A stretch of DNA of 64,000 nt, taken from Prionace glauca (Eukaryota; Chordata; Chondrichthyes; Carcharhiniformes; Carcharhinidae). Location: positions 41,234,103 to 41,298,102 of the forward strand of contig CM075760.1 in NCBI GenBank assembly GCA_037974335.1, in the 5' to 3' direction. The translations under genes were made by a program, and so were the position numbers. Shown piece after piece: positions 22,301-35,099 of this stretch. The notes under the pieces were generated by a model. It did no database searches. It saw only the letters and a program-made list of their open reading frames with translations, and had not been told where the DNA came from. How positions within the stretch are numbered: the stretch's first letter is position 1; each line of letters begins with the position of its first letter.

Positions 22301-22899
22301 AATGAACAAAATGCTAGACTGTGGGGTACAGAGTGTTCTTGGATGAATTGCTCCTTTAGAGGACCAAAACATACATGACGCTTCAAAATGGCTTTCTTCT
22401 CTGCTGCAAGTACTTTATCAATGTTGAAAGGAAGATAGTAGCACAGAGGTAACGTCTCTGAGAAAGTAATTACGAGGGTAGGCAAATTTCTCAAGATATA
22501 TATTCAAATCCAACTACAAAAGGTTCTAAAATGCAATTACAGTTTTGAATTTACAGATCGTTTCCGTAATTGCGGACATGACAAGAAATATATCAGATTC
22601 TCTAACATTCTGCCGAAAGGAAAACCTTCCATCATTCCCCAGTTTAGCCCAGAGGTGACTCCAGGCGCACACGTGTTTGGCGATTACGTGCCTTCTATGA
22701 TGTCTAGAAAACCAGTAAATTCAATGTATTAGTGATTGCCAATATATGCTGGCCTTACCAGCTGGATATACAGCTCACCAAAGAATAAGAAACAGCAACT
22801 GAAATCAGCATTTCACAACACCTGCAATAGCAAAAGTCGTCCAGGAGATGGCAGTGAAACTGTGCTCTTTGGTACGACATGACACAGATGATCATCTCA

Positions 22900-23690
22900 G
22901 TTATTTCTGTAGTAGACTCAGTCTTTGTCCATCCTAAACGTGACCCAGTTTCTCTGACACGAAATGATATTTCTGATTATCTGGCAATAATTCTCAGTTG
23001 ATTCTGTATTCAGCAAAATCCCAGTTGTTACAATACTGCACCAAGCCTCATTGCTCCATTTATTCTGGCAGTTATGACAGCACGGAATTAATTCTCGCCT
23101 AATGTCATGAAACTCCATATCTCCGCTGTTACTTCACTGGACCCTCTCACTCCTGATAATGCACCAGGATATGTTACTGTTTGCATTACACCAGGCTCTG
23201 TCTCACTTATTACATTGTTGGAACCTGCCACTTATAAAGAAACATGGACAGCCTCTCAATCACTGCTGCACTAGTCCGCCTCCCTGTTTATATTGAATAA
23301 TATCCTGTCTCTAATTATTCTGTTACATGAATTATTTATTTCTGCAATTGCCCCGTCAAAGTTTACATCGACCTAAAGGTTTGGTTTGGAATTACTGCAT
23401 CGGATTTGTCTCAGTTTATATCTTACAATGGCCAGAATCAGACAAAATTACACGAGGGGACAGTTTTATTGCGCTGTCTCCATAATTAATGCGCCACATC
23501 ATACCTTTGTTCACTTTACACATTATCATTTCTCAAATTTTGTTTTACTCTGTATTGTCTCACTTGTTATTCCACTGGGCCACATCTCTGTTTATGTCAC
23601 ACCAGATCATGTCCCTATTTTCTGATAGCGCTGATACGCTGGAAACAGTCTCAGTTTAAATTACAGCGCACAATGTCTCTGCATATATTA
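22900..23690 (+). repeat. Degenerate TGTCTCTGTTTATATTA-type repeat field
   Basis: Loosely repeated phrases such as CTGTTTATATTGAATAA, CTCAGTTTATATCTTACA and CTCTGTTTATGTCACACC recur about every 40-70 bases. The same phrases occur at 47.6-47.83 kb, and in reverse orientation at 30.4-31.2 kb and 34.2 kb. This looks like a decayed minisatellite. Confidence 0.45.
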
Positions 23691-24410
23691 GGATAGACCG
23701 TGTCTTTGTCAAAACTGAGTATGGCATATCTCTGATTATATCAGAAAACACCACGCTGGTTAGAAATATACTGCATACTCTCTCTCAATAATGACTGAAC
23801 TGGGCCCAGTCTGCATTCATATTAGTACAGGTGCTTTATCGATATCTTGTCCACTCGACTGTCTCCGTATCACTGCATAAAACCCGTCCCTTGTTTATAT
23901 TACAACAGATCATATTAGTTGAATTGACCATGCAAAGTTGTCCGTTATTTTCCCTTAGAATATGTGGATTAGCCATGGTAACTGTGTGGGGCTAACGGGG
24001 ATAGGGCAGAGGGGAGAAGCTGAGTGGGACACAGACTCGGTGGACAAGATTTGTGTTTCTGAACTGTAGGAATTCGATGGTTCTATGTCCAAGAAACATC
24101 ACAGACATTTGCGTGCTTATTTATTTCAAATATTCTATTTTCTAATACCCACCTTTGGAGAAATGATCTCTTTTAGCAATTCCCCTTCAGTTTTCCCAAT
24201 CATAACCTTCAGCCCATCTCTGCCTTCCATGAATGCATGAAAACACCAAAGAGTTCATGTATTTCACCTGAAGAGCATTTAATATGTAACTATTTATTGA
24301 CAACCATTCTGTTGTTTGCTCATGCGTTAAGCATGATTACAGCCTCACTATTTTGTTCCTGGCGTTAACTTATCTGTGTTTAGAGATCTGTTGGAAAATG
24401 GATAAATCAC
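23690..24410 (+). repeat. Third, partial copy of a palindrome-arm segment
   Basis: Similar to right-arm 16280-16990 in the same orientation (shared phrases include AACACCACGCTGGTTAG and CATTCATATTAGTACAGGTG), but more diverged than the two arms are from each other. It keeps the stretch deleted from the left arm. Confidence 0.8.
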
Positions 24411-24419
24411 ATCTGGAAT

Positions 24420-25170
24420 GACGAGGAGATTACGAAAATTGATCTTCTCAGTGTCTCAATAAACTTCCTGATGTACGACTCAATTGTGTGCTGATTTGTG
24501 AAAATGATGGTGAAAATGACCCTGGATATATAGCCGACAGGAGATAATCACACCTGTAATTCTCAGACTTCTGATTCCTATTGATGCAAAGGATTGAAAC
24601 ATCTGCTACTCTCCAGATAAGGAGCAATATTTCTGTTTAACCGTTACCTTCACCAATTCCATGGTAACCATCCTAAATATTTTCTACTGTGTATAGGTTG
24701 TACCATCTCGGTAATACGATGAATCAGGATCGGGTGCATCATAAGGATGGCCAGACAGTATGATATAAACAATGATATTGCCAGGTGAACATGGACTGCA
24801 GCGATTCAAGATAGCAGGTCATCACCACATTGTCAGGGGCAATCAGAGAAGGGCAACAGATGTCAGTGCTGCCCACACCCTATAAATGATTAAAAATTAT
24901 GCTCTAACAGCAGAGGAAGAACCTAACCTAATATAGACAGATATGCTAGCGCCATGATGACATAAACTGGCTGGGAGAGTCACGTAAAGCAATGTATGGG
25001 ATCTCGCGAGTAAGAGAGACAAGCATGGTATAACATTTAAATATTTTTTTTGTGCGTGTGATAATTCTAGGAAGAGTAATTTGTCCAATAGTGGCTGGCA
25101 GGTGTCAAATGAAGCATCATTAGACACAGGTTCTAATTCACAACTGATTGGATAACGGTTTCCAAAAAAT
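24420..25170. other. Unassigned DNA before the satellite
   Basis: No gene seen. 24785-24890 resembles the outer end of a LINE found at 39.77-40.34 kb (GCAATCAGAGAAGGGCAACAG). The remainder is unrecognised. Confidence 0.4.
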
Positions 25171-26356
25171 AATCATGGAGAATTAGAACATTATAATTTG
25201 AATGACTGGCCCCAGTGTATGACTAACAGAGACAGTTGGGCCCGGAGTCAGACTGGGACCTGAGAATTAGAACATTACAATGTGAATGACTGGCCCCAGT
25301 GTATCACTGACAGAGACAGCTGGGCCCGGAGTTAGACTGGGACCTGAGAATTAGAACATTACAATGTGACTGACTGGCCCCAGTGTATCACTGACAGAGA
25401 CAGCTGGGCCCGGAGTCAGACTGGGACCTGAGAATTAGAACATTACAATGTGAATGACTGGCCCCAGTGTATCACTAACAGAGACAGCTGGGCCCGGAGT
25501 CAGACTGGGACCTGAGAATTAGAACATTACAATGTGAATGACTGGCCCCAGTGTATCACTGACAGAGACAGCTGGGCCCAGAGTCAGACTGGGACCTGAG
25601 AATTAGAACATTACAATGTGAATGACTGGCCCCAGTGTATCACTAACAGAGACAGCTGGGCCCGGAGTCAGACTGGGACCTGAGAATTAGAACATTACAA
25701 TGTGAATGACTGGCCCCAGTGTATCACTAACAGAGACAGCTGGGCCCGGAGTCAGACTGGGACCTGAGAATTAGAACATTACAATGTGAATGACTGGCCC
25801 CAGTGTATCACTGACAGAGACAGCTGGGCCCGGAGTCAGACTGGGACCTGAGTATTAGAACATTACAATGTGAATGACTGGCCCCAGTGTATCACTGACA
25901 GAGACAGCTGGGCCCGGAGTCAGACTGGGACCTGAGAATTAGAACATTACAATGTGAATGACTGGCCCCAGTGTATCACTGACAGAGACAGCTGGGCCCG
26001 GAGTCAGACTGGGACCTGAGAATTAGAACATTACAATGTGAATGACTGGCCCCAATGTATCACTGACAGAGACAGCTGGGCCCGGAGTCAGACTGGGACC
26101 TGAGAATTAGAACATTACAATGTGAATGACTGGCCCCAGTGTATCACTGACAGAGACAGCTGGGGCCCGGAGTCAGACTGGAACCTGAGAATTAGAACAT
26201 TACAATGTGAATGACTGGCTCCAGTGTATCACTGACAGAGACAGCTGGGCCCGGAGTCAGACTGGGACCTGAGAATTAGAACATTACAATGTGAATGACT
26301 GGCCCCAGTGTATCACTGACAGAGACAGCTGGGCCCGGAGTCAGACTGGGACCTGA
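25171..26356 (+). repeat. 84-bp tandem satellite, about 14 copies
   Basis: The monomer starts GAGAATTAGAACATTACAAT and ends GTCAGACTGGGACCT. Most copies differ by one or two bases; one late copy carries an extra G, and the first copy is the most diverged. The period was confirmed by counting between successive starts. Confidence 0.95.
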
Positions 26357-26650
26357 TATAAGGAAGGAATCATTTCTGGGGCCTGAGAGCAGGTTTATTT
26401 GTCAGGAGGAGTGAGGCAGGGATTTGTGTGGCAAACACGGATTGGAAACCCTACCACAACCGCAAGAGTGACTGATGCCACCTGACCGAGGCTTGTATTC
26501 ACGAGGACTGAAACGACGAACTATGAAAAGCAGTGCAATAAATGTTCAGGATTGTTGTGTTTTTCCTAAAAAACAGTTTGATCCGATGCTAATCTGTTCA
26601 AAGTGATGTTTTGTAAATAGAATCGACTTTCGGAATGGGTCCTGGCAATT

Positions 26651-27034
26651 ACACACACCCACACACCCACACACACACACCCACTCACACACACCCACAC
26701 ACACACACCCACTCACACACACCCACACATACACACACACACAAACACACACACACACCCACACACACCCACACATACACACAAACACACACACAGACAC
26801 ACACCCACACACACACACCCACACACACACACCGACACACACACACCCACACCCACACCCACACACACACACCCACACATACACACACACACAAACACAC
26901 ACACAGACACACACACAAACACACACAAGCACACACAAACACACACACACACACACCTACACACACACAAACACACACACACTCACACACACACACACAC
27001 AAACACACACAGACACACTCACACAACACACAGG
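26651..27034 (+). repeat. CA-rich microsatellite
   Basis: A nearly uninterrupted ACACAC tract with interspersed ACACCC, ACAAAC and ACAGAC units. The long open frames here on both strands are low-complexity artefacts. Confidence 0.95.
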
Positions 27035-28555
27035 TGCTGTCAAAAGATAAGATTAGCACAAGACGACAGTTGTATAAATATTTCATTTTATTCCGTTTTA
27101 ATGAAGGACAGGGAGAGACACAAAAAGGATGCTGGGACACTGATATAGATAAACCTTAAAATTCCCCCATTCTCGAGAATCCTTCAAAACTTCATCCCAT
27201 GAAGGATATATCGAATTTATTTTCCAAAGTTTCTGTGAAATCTAATTCCATCACCCTTCCAAGCTGTTCATTCCAGTTCATCACAACTCCTGTGTAAAAG
27301 GAAACACTTATCTTTCTGTCTCGCTGCTCAATAAAATAAATTTGTGCCCATTGGTTGCTGACCGTCCCCCAGTTGAAAGATTCTCTCTTTAATTAACCCA
27401 ATCACAACTTCATGATTATGAACACTAATAAATGTGTTGGAAAGACTGGCAAGGAGATAGAGACCGCGGGAGAGTTAGGAGAAAGCAAAACCGGGGGGGC
27501 TGACAGATAAAAGCTGAGGAACAAAAATAAATAGCAATGGAGAGAAAATGATCAAACAACGAAAGATAACAGCTATCATTCCCTCCCTTCACAGATCCCG
27601 GGGGAGTTCAATGACTGATTCACTGACCATCCAGTTATGTCCGGGAATGGAAACTTTAACCAGATCACACCAGTCTCATTTGTAAATGTCACCGCAATGT
27701 GACCTGTCTAACTCTACCCTGACTCTGTGGGCAGATATAGGCCGCACTGACAGATGTTCTCACCAGATTGTGGTCTCTGGATTTATTTTCTGCTCGGAAG
27801 TGAGATGTGCGGTTTGGAACCGGCAGCAGAGAAACAGGAAATCGTGTTACCTGAGAATGAAACAACCGGGGCCAGTTTGATGTTATCACCGTGAACAGTC
27901 TTCCTGCCTGTGAGGCTAAACTCACTCTGAAAGCATCAAGAACAACCATACAGATTGCTGCCGGTCTCAGCATTACAGTCACCCCCATTCCCATATTAAT
28001 GATTCAAGAAAATGGCCATATTTGGGGTTTAAACAGATTAATTGAGGGAAGATGGACTGAAGGTTACCATTGAGGGAAAATTAAAGCAACATTTGTTATC
28101 CGCAGAAACATTCCGAAATAGAAAGTTTAAGTGTGCTAGGTGTTGTGTGTGAGAAATAGAGGAGAGAGGTTAATTGAGTGAAATGGTTAAGTTCCTACAA
28201 TGAATTTTTCTCTGCTGAGATTTTTGTGCTTTATCTTTTCAGTCACAAGGTGCCTTAAGGAAGAAGAAAGAAATAGTCTCGGAGTCAGATCCGTCTCCTG
28301 GGAACCTGTGTGAGTTAATGGAGACGAAGAGAGAGAAGAGAGGTTATCTGATTTAGGTTCAGTCTGAGACAGAGAAAGAGAGAAGTTCAGTGAATCATTT
28401 GAAAGATGCATTGCCTTGGCAGCGGAATGACCAGCTGTACATCACATTCAAGAGCGTCCAGGGCCATTCAGTAACTTTATTTATTGACTGAGACATTGAA
28501 TGTGCAATAAATGCTGAATAAATTACAATATCATGCTTAAAATTAATAGGAATTA
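27035..28555. other. Unassigned DNA
   Basis: I see no convincing gene or repeat. Short open frames near 27690-28070 have no recognisable family character. Confidence 0.4.
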
Positions 28556-28557
28556 TT

Positions 28558-28755
28558 TACACAGTCATTAGCACTGGTACCTCACACTGTTAGGGACACA
28601 GGTTCCATTTAAGCCTTGTGTAACTGTGTGGTGTTTACACATTCACCCCGTATGTGCGTGGGTTTCCTCCAGGTTTACTGCTTTCTTCCTACAGTCCAAA
28701 GATGTACAGGTTGGTTGGAGTGGCCATGTTGAATTGTCCTTTAATGTCCATTTGA
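28558..28755 (+). mobile_element. SINE, diverged
   Basis: Head and body of the tRNA-derived shark SINE: CAGTCATTAGCACTGG, TTCACCCCGTATGTGCGTGG, CCAAAGATGTACAGGTTGG. The tail is lost. Confidence 0.65.
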
Positions 28756-29337
28756 CATACATTCATTCTGTTCCTCAATCTCTTTTGAACAAGAGGATGT
28801 TACAAGTTTCATCCCAAGCTTTCAATAAAATATTTCAGGAAATGCGACAGCAATTAAATATGATGAACAACTCCCAGTAGTTATTAACAAGACGAAACAC
28901 ATTCTTCGAACCCCATTACATTTTTAAAGCTAATTTCCATTTTTTCATCTCGTTCTGTCCTTTTTTTCCATCTGTCAAACGCATTTTATATAAAACCAGT
29001 TACTGAGACAGTGTTGGCTTTAATATTAGTGTCCAATATAACACGACGTAAGGCACGGATATGTTCAGTAGTGCATGACACAGAGCCTAACAGAATCATA
29101 TCTGAGATGGAGCCCAATGTAACAGAAATGGCCTCTTGGCTGAACAAGAACTCAGAAATGACGATTTGTAACATTTCTCACGGCATGTCATCATATAATA
29201 ATAAATGGTTTGGTGTGTTATGTCATATAAACTAATATAAGATCTATTGCAATAATGATGCAAGTGAGTCGCATGCAGTAAATAAACATACAAGGCCCAG
29301 TGTCTTGCTGTACATGTCTACAACAAATGTATGTGCG

Positions 29338-29386
29338 AGAGAGAGGGAGAGAGAGAGAGAGAGAGAGGCAGGGGCAGAGGCGGAGC

Positions 29387-29427
<41 letters not shown>

Positions 29428-29428
29428 C
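29338..29428 (+). repeat. GA microsatellite
   Basis: Runs of GAGAGA interrupted by a short GGCAGGGGCAGAGGCGG stretch. Confidence 0.9.
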
Positions 29429-29741
29429 CGTAAACCATTCCACTGATGAAGAATGATCCACTGAGTGTTTCCAGCATTTTCTGTTCGGATCTCGGGCACC
29501 CACAACATCTTGCTTTTGACCAACGAGATATTTGAACAGGTGACTGAAAGGATGGCCAATGCAGGGACAGTTTTATGGATTGACTTAGACGAGGAAAGTG
29601 AAATAAGGAGATTTAGGGAGGGAATTACAAAGCTTATGCATAGGTAGATGAAAACATCCGAAAGTGAAAAATAATTTCGAAGGTAACAATACAAATTACA
29701 GAATATACATATATATATATTCAAACATAACCTAACTGTCA

Positions 29742-29836
29742 ACACTCGTTCTGTGGCGATTTAGTTTTATTTCTCCCTGAAACACAGAACACTCGTTCTG
29801 CGGTGATTTAGTTTTATTTCTCCCTGAAACAGATAA
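29742..29836 (+). repeat. 47-bp tandem duplication
   Basis: Two adjacent copies starting ACACTCGTTCTG and ending CCCTGAAACA, with two or three differences between them. Confidence 0.9.
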
Positions 29837-29839
29837 GTA

Positions 29840-31570
29840 ATTAATGAGTGGATAGATATTTAGCCTGTGGGAGCCCATCTGGCGATATTGCGAGTACAGA
29901 ATTCTGTCTCACACAGTCAGTGAATCTGTTGGATGCTTTAAATAAGACAGGTCAATCTTTATCTCTGAAGTCTGTGTCAAATTGACACAGTGCAGTGCAA
30001 TATTCAACTAATAAAATATATCACAACGGTGGTTGCTTGAAGATATTGTAATGAGCACTGTACGATTATTCAGATATTGACCTGTCCCCGAACACCAGTG
30101 AATCACTGAGAAATTGTTCAAACGGAATATTACTCACACAATAACAGAGCTATTAGATATTTCTCGCAGCTACTTATCGAAATTAGTAAAAATTAAACTT
30201 ACTGCTCCAATCAAGAATGATTAGTGTCAGACAGGCACACCCATATTATATCGGGATTGATAATATCTCGGCAGGCAACATGTTCAAGGTCGTATGTTCG
30301 ATTAACAGAGAAAGATGTTGGTGTCATTCAAAGAGACAAACCCCCGGTAACATAAAAAAGAGATGAGATCTGATGAAATATGAACAGATCCGTGGTCTCC
30401 TGTCGAATTAATTGAAAGGATCTAATGCAGCATAAATAGAGAGATGGCCGAGAGTGGCATAACGAGAGAAATAACTGAATGTAATGTAAAAACAGACAAG
30501 GCCTACTGTCATATAATTAAAGACTGGCTCTGGTACAACACAAATAGGAGTAATAACTAAAGCGGCATTTTATGCAATGAAAACAAATATAAGATCTGTT
30601 GAAATAATGAATCATTTGAGTCACATTCAATGCATAAAGGGACATATCCTAGTGTGTTGTAATCAATCTTCTGTATACTGCCCTCTTGCCAGTGGCTTAC
30701 AGTCTCTTTCTAATGAGTAAAACATTCCCATTCATCACTTTGAGCGTCTGTACTAAACCTCCCATAAACTGTTCAGTTCTGAGGGAACCAAACCAAGTGT
30801 TCAGCTGTTCTGATAGTGCAGTTTATACACGATTAACGTCAAGCCCGACATGACCTTCTCTACCTCACCTGTCCCCCCTTGTCATTTCATGAATTGATGG
30901 AACTTTTACATGGATTCCCATGAATCACTGTCATTCTGTCAGAATAAGATTCAAGGCCAGGAGAAGACTTCCTTCTGACAGTTAAATGCCAGGCAAAATA
31001 TACATGGTCATATGTTGAATTAACAGAGATGGATGTAAATATGCAAATCCTGTGTAATATAAACAGAGATGGGATCAGATGTAATAGGATCAGATGAGTG
31101 ATCTACTTGAGTTCGAATAGAGAGGAACTAATGTAGCATAAAAAGAGAGATGGCTCAGTGTACATAACGGGAGAAATAACCGAATGTAGCATAAATTCAT
31201 TTGGAATGTATTCGTGTTATAAATGTATAGTGTAATATTGGACACAGATCTCAGAATTTAGGCGCACTGAGTTAAATGTCATCATGCCAAAACACAAACT
31301 GTGATCAGTTAAGAATGGAAACAACATAATTTCTGAGTCAAACTGAAATGTATTCAATTCGCACAAGATACCTCACGATCCAACCTGTGACCCAGTCCTG
31401 AATGTTCAATTATTCCACTAATAAATGTGATGATATTTCAGTCTCGGGGGTAGTATAGCAATATCATTATTAAGCTAGTATTCCAGAAGCTTGGGACAGG
31501 AGTTCCAGTTCCACCCTGGCAGCTGGGGAATTTCAACTCAATGACTTGATAAAGACATCGTGTGTATTTA
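29840..31570. other. Gene-free DNA with degenerate minisatellite phrases
   Basis: Phrases such as TAATATAAACAGAGATGGGA and CATAAATAGAGAGATGGC recur between about 30350 and 31190. They are the reverse orientation of the repeat field at 22.9-23.7 kb. Nothing else is recognised. Confidence 0.4.
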
Positions 31571-31574
31571 AAGG

Positions 31575-31650
31575 TTTGAAGTTTATTTAATCGTCACAAA
31601 TGGGTTTACATTCACACTGTAATGAAGTTACTGTGAAAATCATATATGGT
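31575..31650 (-). mobile_element. SINE tail fragment
   Basis: The phrase CACTGTAATGAAGTTACTGTGAAAA matches in shortened form the end of the SINEs at 32.7 and 33.8 kb. Confidence 0.55.
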
Positions 31651-31689
31651 CAAAGCTCATCTTTTTCTCGGATGTCTTTCAGGGGAGGA

Positions 31690-32705
31690 AATGTTACTTC
31701 TTAGTTAAAAGCTACATAAAATTACCAGAAGAAGAAACAAGCCTGAGGTTTCAGAGATTTTTAAAATTCAACAAAAAAAAAGTCCAAATAATCGACGGGG
31801 GAAATAGAGAATGGGAGTAAAATTGCAGGGAACATAAAAATTATTTATAACCGTTTATATCAATATCTGAAGAGAGAAGGATTTTTTAAGATAAATGTAA
31901 ATCCCTTAGAGCCCGAATCCAGGGAAATTATAATGGGGAATAAATAAGTATTGAATGAATACAAAACTAAGTTTGACATTACCTTCACACAAGTATCATC
32001 CCAGAAATGTTCGGGAACCAAGGGGATAGTTGTAAGACGGTATTAAGGGAAATCAGTATTAGTAAAATCATTCTGGGTAAAATAATAGGGTGAAATTCTG
32101 GTTGGTCACTGGGGCCTGATAATCCCAGAATATGGAAGGAAATGGCCCAGGAAATGTTGGATACATGGCTGCCCATCTTCTAAAATTCTTTATAGGCTGT
32201 AACAATTCCTACAGGTTGGAGGGTGACAAATGTAATCCCGATATATACAGAGAAAGGAAGAATGAAACTGATAAATGACAGACTGACTTTAACATCAGTT
32301 AGAGATTGTTATCAAATCCATGATAGGAAAATATTTTGAAAGCATGGACGGAGTTTGACGAAACCAGTATGGGCTTAAGAAAGACATGTTTATCTTAACA
32401 AACCTACTTGCATTTTTTGAGGATGTAAGTAATAGGTGGGGGCGGGGGAGGGAGGGGGAGGGGAGTTCTTTCGGGTAGAGAGGGGGAGGGATGCAACCAG
32501 TTTACGTGGTGTATTTACACTTTCAGAAGATATGTGAGAAGGTTCTTCATAAAATATTGGGAGGCCCAATGAACGCACGTGAGATGAGGAGTGATGTGTT
32601 GGCCCAGGAAAACAATTCATTGACAGATAAGAAACAGAGAGTGGAAATAAATGGGTCTTCTTCCGAGTGACGGTCAGCTAACAGTGAGGTACCGCAGGGT
32701 CCCAA
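31690..32705 (+). mobile_element. Decayed CR1-clade LINE, linker and RT region
   Basis: Weak but ordered resemblance to CR1: a GPDNP-like stretch near 32110, GWRVTNVIPIYTEK-like near 32215, a LTNLLAFFEDV-like stretch near 32400, and a GSSSE / NSEVPQGP-like RT block near 32650-32705. An insertion-like G-rich tract interrupts it at 32436-32490. It has many stops. Confidence 0.55.
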
Positions 32706-32985
32706 ATGTTAAATGTTCATTTGTCACAAATAAGCGTATGTTAACACTGCAATGAAGTTACTTTGAAAATCCCCCGAGTCGCCCACACTCCGGGGCCTGT
32801 TACACTGAGGGAGAATTTAACACGGTCCAATGCACCCTAACCAGAACATCTTTTGAACTATGGGAGGAAATCGGAGCACCCGGAAGAAACCCATATAGGC
32901 ACGGGGAGAACGTGCAGACTCTGTACAGACAGTGACCCATGCCAGGAATCGAACCCAGATCCCTGGCGCTGTGCCACTGTGGGAT
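32706..32985 (-). mobile_element. SINE
   Basis: On the minus strand it runs head (GGGTTCGATTCCTGGCATGG near 32950) through body (ACGTTCTCCCCGTGCCTAT) to the tail (GTAACTTCATTGCAGTGTTA). It lies within the decayed LINE, separating 31690-32705 from 32990-33360. Confidence 0.75.
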
Positions 32986-32989
32986 CTGA

Positions 32990-33360
32990 ATGAGAGACAA
33001 ATGTAACATGTCCAAAAGGATTGGTGATACGGAACTGGGGGGAATTGTGAGCTGTGAAGAGGATGGGTGGTGGTGGGATGGGGGGCTTCAATGTAATCTG
33101 GACAAGTTGTTTGAATGGGCGGGCACATGGAATTTAGAGTACAATGTAGCTAAATGTGCAGTTATATACTGGTATGTAAAGCAGAAAGCAATATATATGG
33201 GGAAGTGTAATGTACAAATGGATCTGTGTGTCCTTGTACACCAGTTAATGAAATTGGAGAGACATATACAGCCAACAGTTTGGAAAACTTTCATTGCAAG
33301 AAGATTGGAGTTTGGAATTAGGGAGGTATTCCTGTGGTTATGCTGGTTCTTCATCTGACC
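32990..33360 (+). mobile_element. Decayed CR1-clade LINE, continuing downstream of the SINE
   Basis: One frame keeps KRIGDTELGGIVSCEE, CNLDKLFEWAGTWNLEYNVA and DLCVLVHQLMKLERHIQ, in the order of the CR1 RT thumb region. This is probably the same element as 31690-32705, split by the SINE. Confidence 0.6.
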
Positions 33361-33496
33361 ACCCGTGGTGTAGTACATGGAGTTCTGATCTCACTCAATA
33401 AGAAAGGGTCTGGGGAGAATACAGTTGATACCAAGATTATTGGGACTGCCCTATGAGGCGAGATTGATTTGACTGGGTCTTTATTCGCTTGACTCA

Positions 33497-33620
33497 CCTG
33501 ATGAAGGAGCAGTGCTCCGAAAGCTTGTGATTCCAAATAAACATGTTACACTTTAACCTGGTGTTGTGAGATTTCATTCTGTGCCCACACCAGTCCATCA
33601 CCGGCATCTCCACCTCATGT
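33497..33620 (-). repeat. Dispersed repeat (Penelope-tail-like subfamily)
   Basis: Contains GAAGGAGCAGTGCTCCGAAA, TTTAACCTGGTGTTGTGAG and GGCATCTCCACCTCATG; the same family as 10602-10738. Confidence 0.6.
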
Positions 33621-33699
33621 ATTCACTTGAGTTTAGAAGGATGACAGGAGATCTGATTGAAACCCATAAAATTGTGATTGAACCATATAAAACATATAA

Positions 33700-34082
33700 C
33701 ATGAGGGCGGGGCGGTGGCACAGTGGCTGGCACTGCTGCCTCGATTCCCACAGTAGGAATTGAAACTCAGCCAGATTATAGTTTTTAAAATTACTTATTA
33801 GTGTCACAAGTAGATTTCCATTAACAGTGCAATTATGTTAACGTGAAGATCCCCTAGTCGCCTGTTCGGGCAGAATTTAGGGGAGAATTTAGCCTGGCCA
33901 AAACGGACCTAAACAGCAAATCTTTCGGACTGTGTGAAGAAAGCGGAGGATCCGGATGAAACTCACCCAGACACAGGGAGAACTTGCAGACGCCAACAGA
34001 CAGTCCCCACAGCTGGGAATTGAAGCCGGGTCCCTGGTGATATTAGACAGCAGTGATAACTATTGTGTCACCGTGCCGTCAT
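33700..34082 (-). mobile_element. SINE pair: short head on plus, longer copy on minus
   Basis: 33700-33765 is a SINE head on the plus strand (GGTGGCACAGTGGCTGGCAC). 33785-34082 is a more complete SINE on the minus strand with head (CACGGTGACACAATAGTTAT), body and the GTTAACATAATTGCACTG tail. Confidence 0.65.
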
Positions 34083-34754
34083 CTTAACTGAAGCATAGTT
34101 CAGTAATCCAGTTTTAACTTAGAAAGTATCGTCTATCATGTAGGAGCAACTGATAATAAGCCGAGTAGAGAACTAAAGGAGATATTGTAATATTATCGAG
34201 ACATGGCCTATTGCAATACAAACAGAGATGGGAGCTGGTTGAATGTAAGCAGAGATATGACACGGGCTCCCGGGCTCGAAGAGCCAACTCCTGTTCCAAT
34301 CTTATCCTATGAAAGGCATTGAACTGTTTGGAAACTGGCATCTGTGATGCTGGGGACCTCAGGAGGAGGCCGAGATGGAAAATCCTCTCGGCACTTCTGG
34401 CGGAAGATTGTAGCAATTGTTTCAGTTTTGTTCATCTCCATTTGCTGGATTCCCACATCATTAAGAATTGCGGTTTTATTTGAGGCTCCAGCTGCGGTTA
34501 ATTGCTTTAATGTCCACCACCATTCAGAACTGTACGTGGCAGAACTGCAAATTTAGCTCCTACCTGGAAAAATTCGGATCAAGGTGATTGTGTGATGTAT
34601 ACATTGACATGTACTGGTGCAATACCAGTTTAAACAGCGCGCTGTATGTTATAATATATTATAATGATGGACAGGGTCCATTCTAACATATATACATATG
34701 GAGGCCAATTCAAAACGAACAGATGCAGGGTCCAGTGTATTGCGGCAGTCCATG

Positions 34755-34948
34755 CTGGAATTCTCTGCCCGTTGAAGTGGTGGAGGCTGCCTCGCTAAAT
34801 ATTTTTAAGACGCGGGTTGATGGGTTTTTGATGAGCGAGGGGATTAAGGGTTATGGGGAGAGGGCGGGAATGTGGAACTGAGCCACGACAGATCAGCCAT
34901 GAGATGGCCTACTCCTGCTCCTATTTCTTATGTTCTTATGTTCTTATG
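34755..34948 (+). mobile_element. CR1 LINE 3' end
   Basis: Encodes NSLPVEVVEAASLNIFKTRV and ends in CTTATGTTCTTATGTTCTTA. Nearly identical to the 3' ends at 1 kb, 8.8 kb and 49.7 kb. Confidence 0.85.
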
Positions 34949-35099
34949 CTTCATGTAATGTAACTCACCAAGATTTATTTCCATCTGCTGGCAAAACATT
35001 GTAATTACAGTTAGTGTGAAGATATCATTGTCAGGTATGATCTATGGTATCAATGGAACAAGAATTCACATCCATTAATGTCATATCACATCCCCTTCT

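Noticed and set aside
26546-27159. Long open frames on both strands in the CA tract (up to 174 codons)
   Set aside because: They translate only to alternating His-Thr or Cys-Val and follow from a CA repeat having no stops.
27686-28073. Overlapping open frames of 60-101 codons
   Set aside because: No conserved motif or splice context; both strands are equally open.
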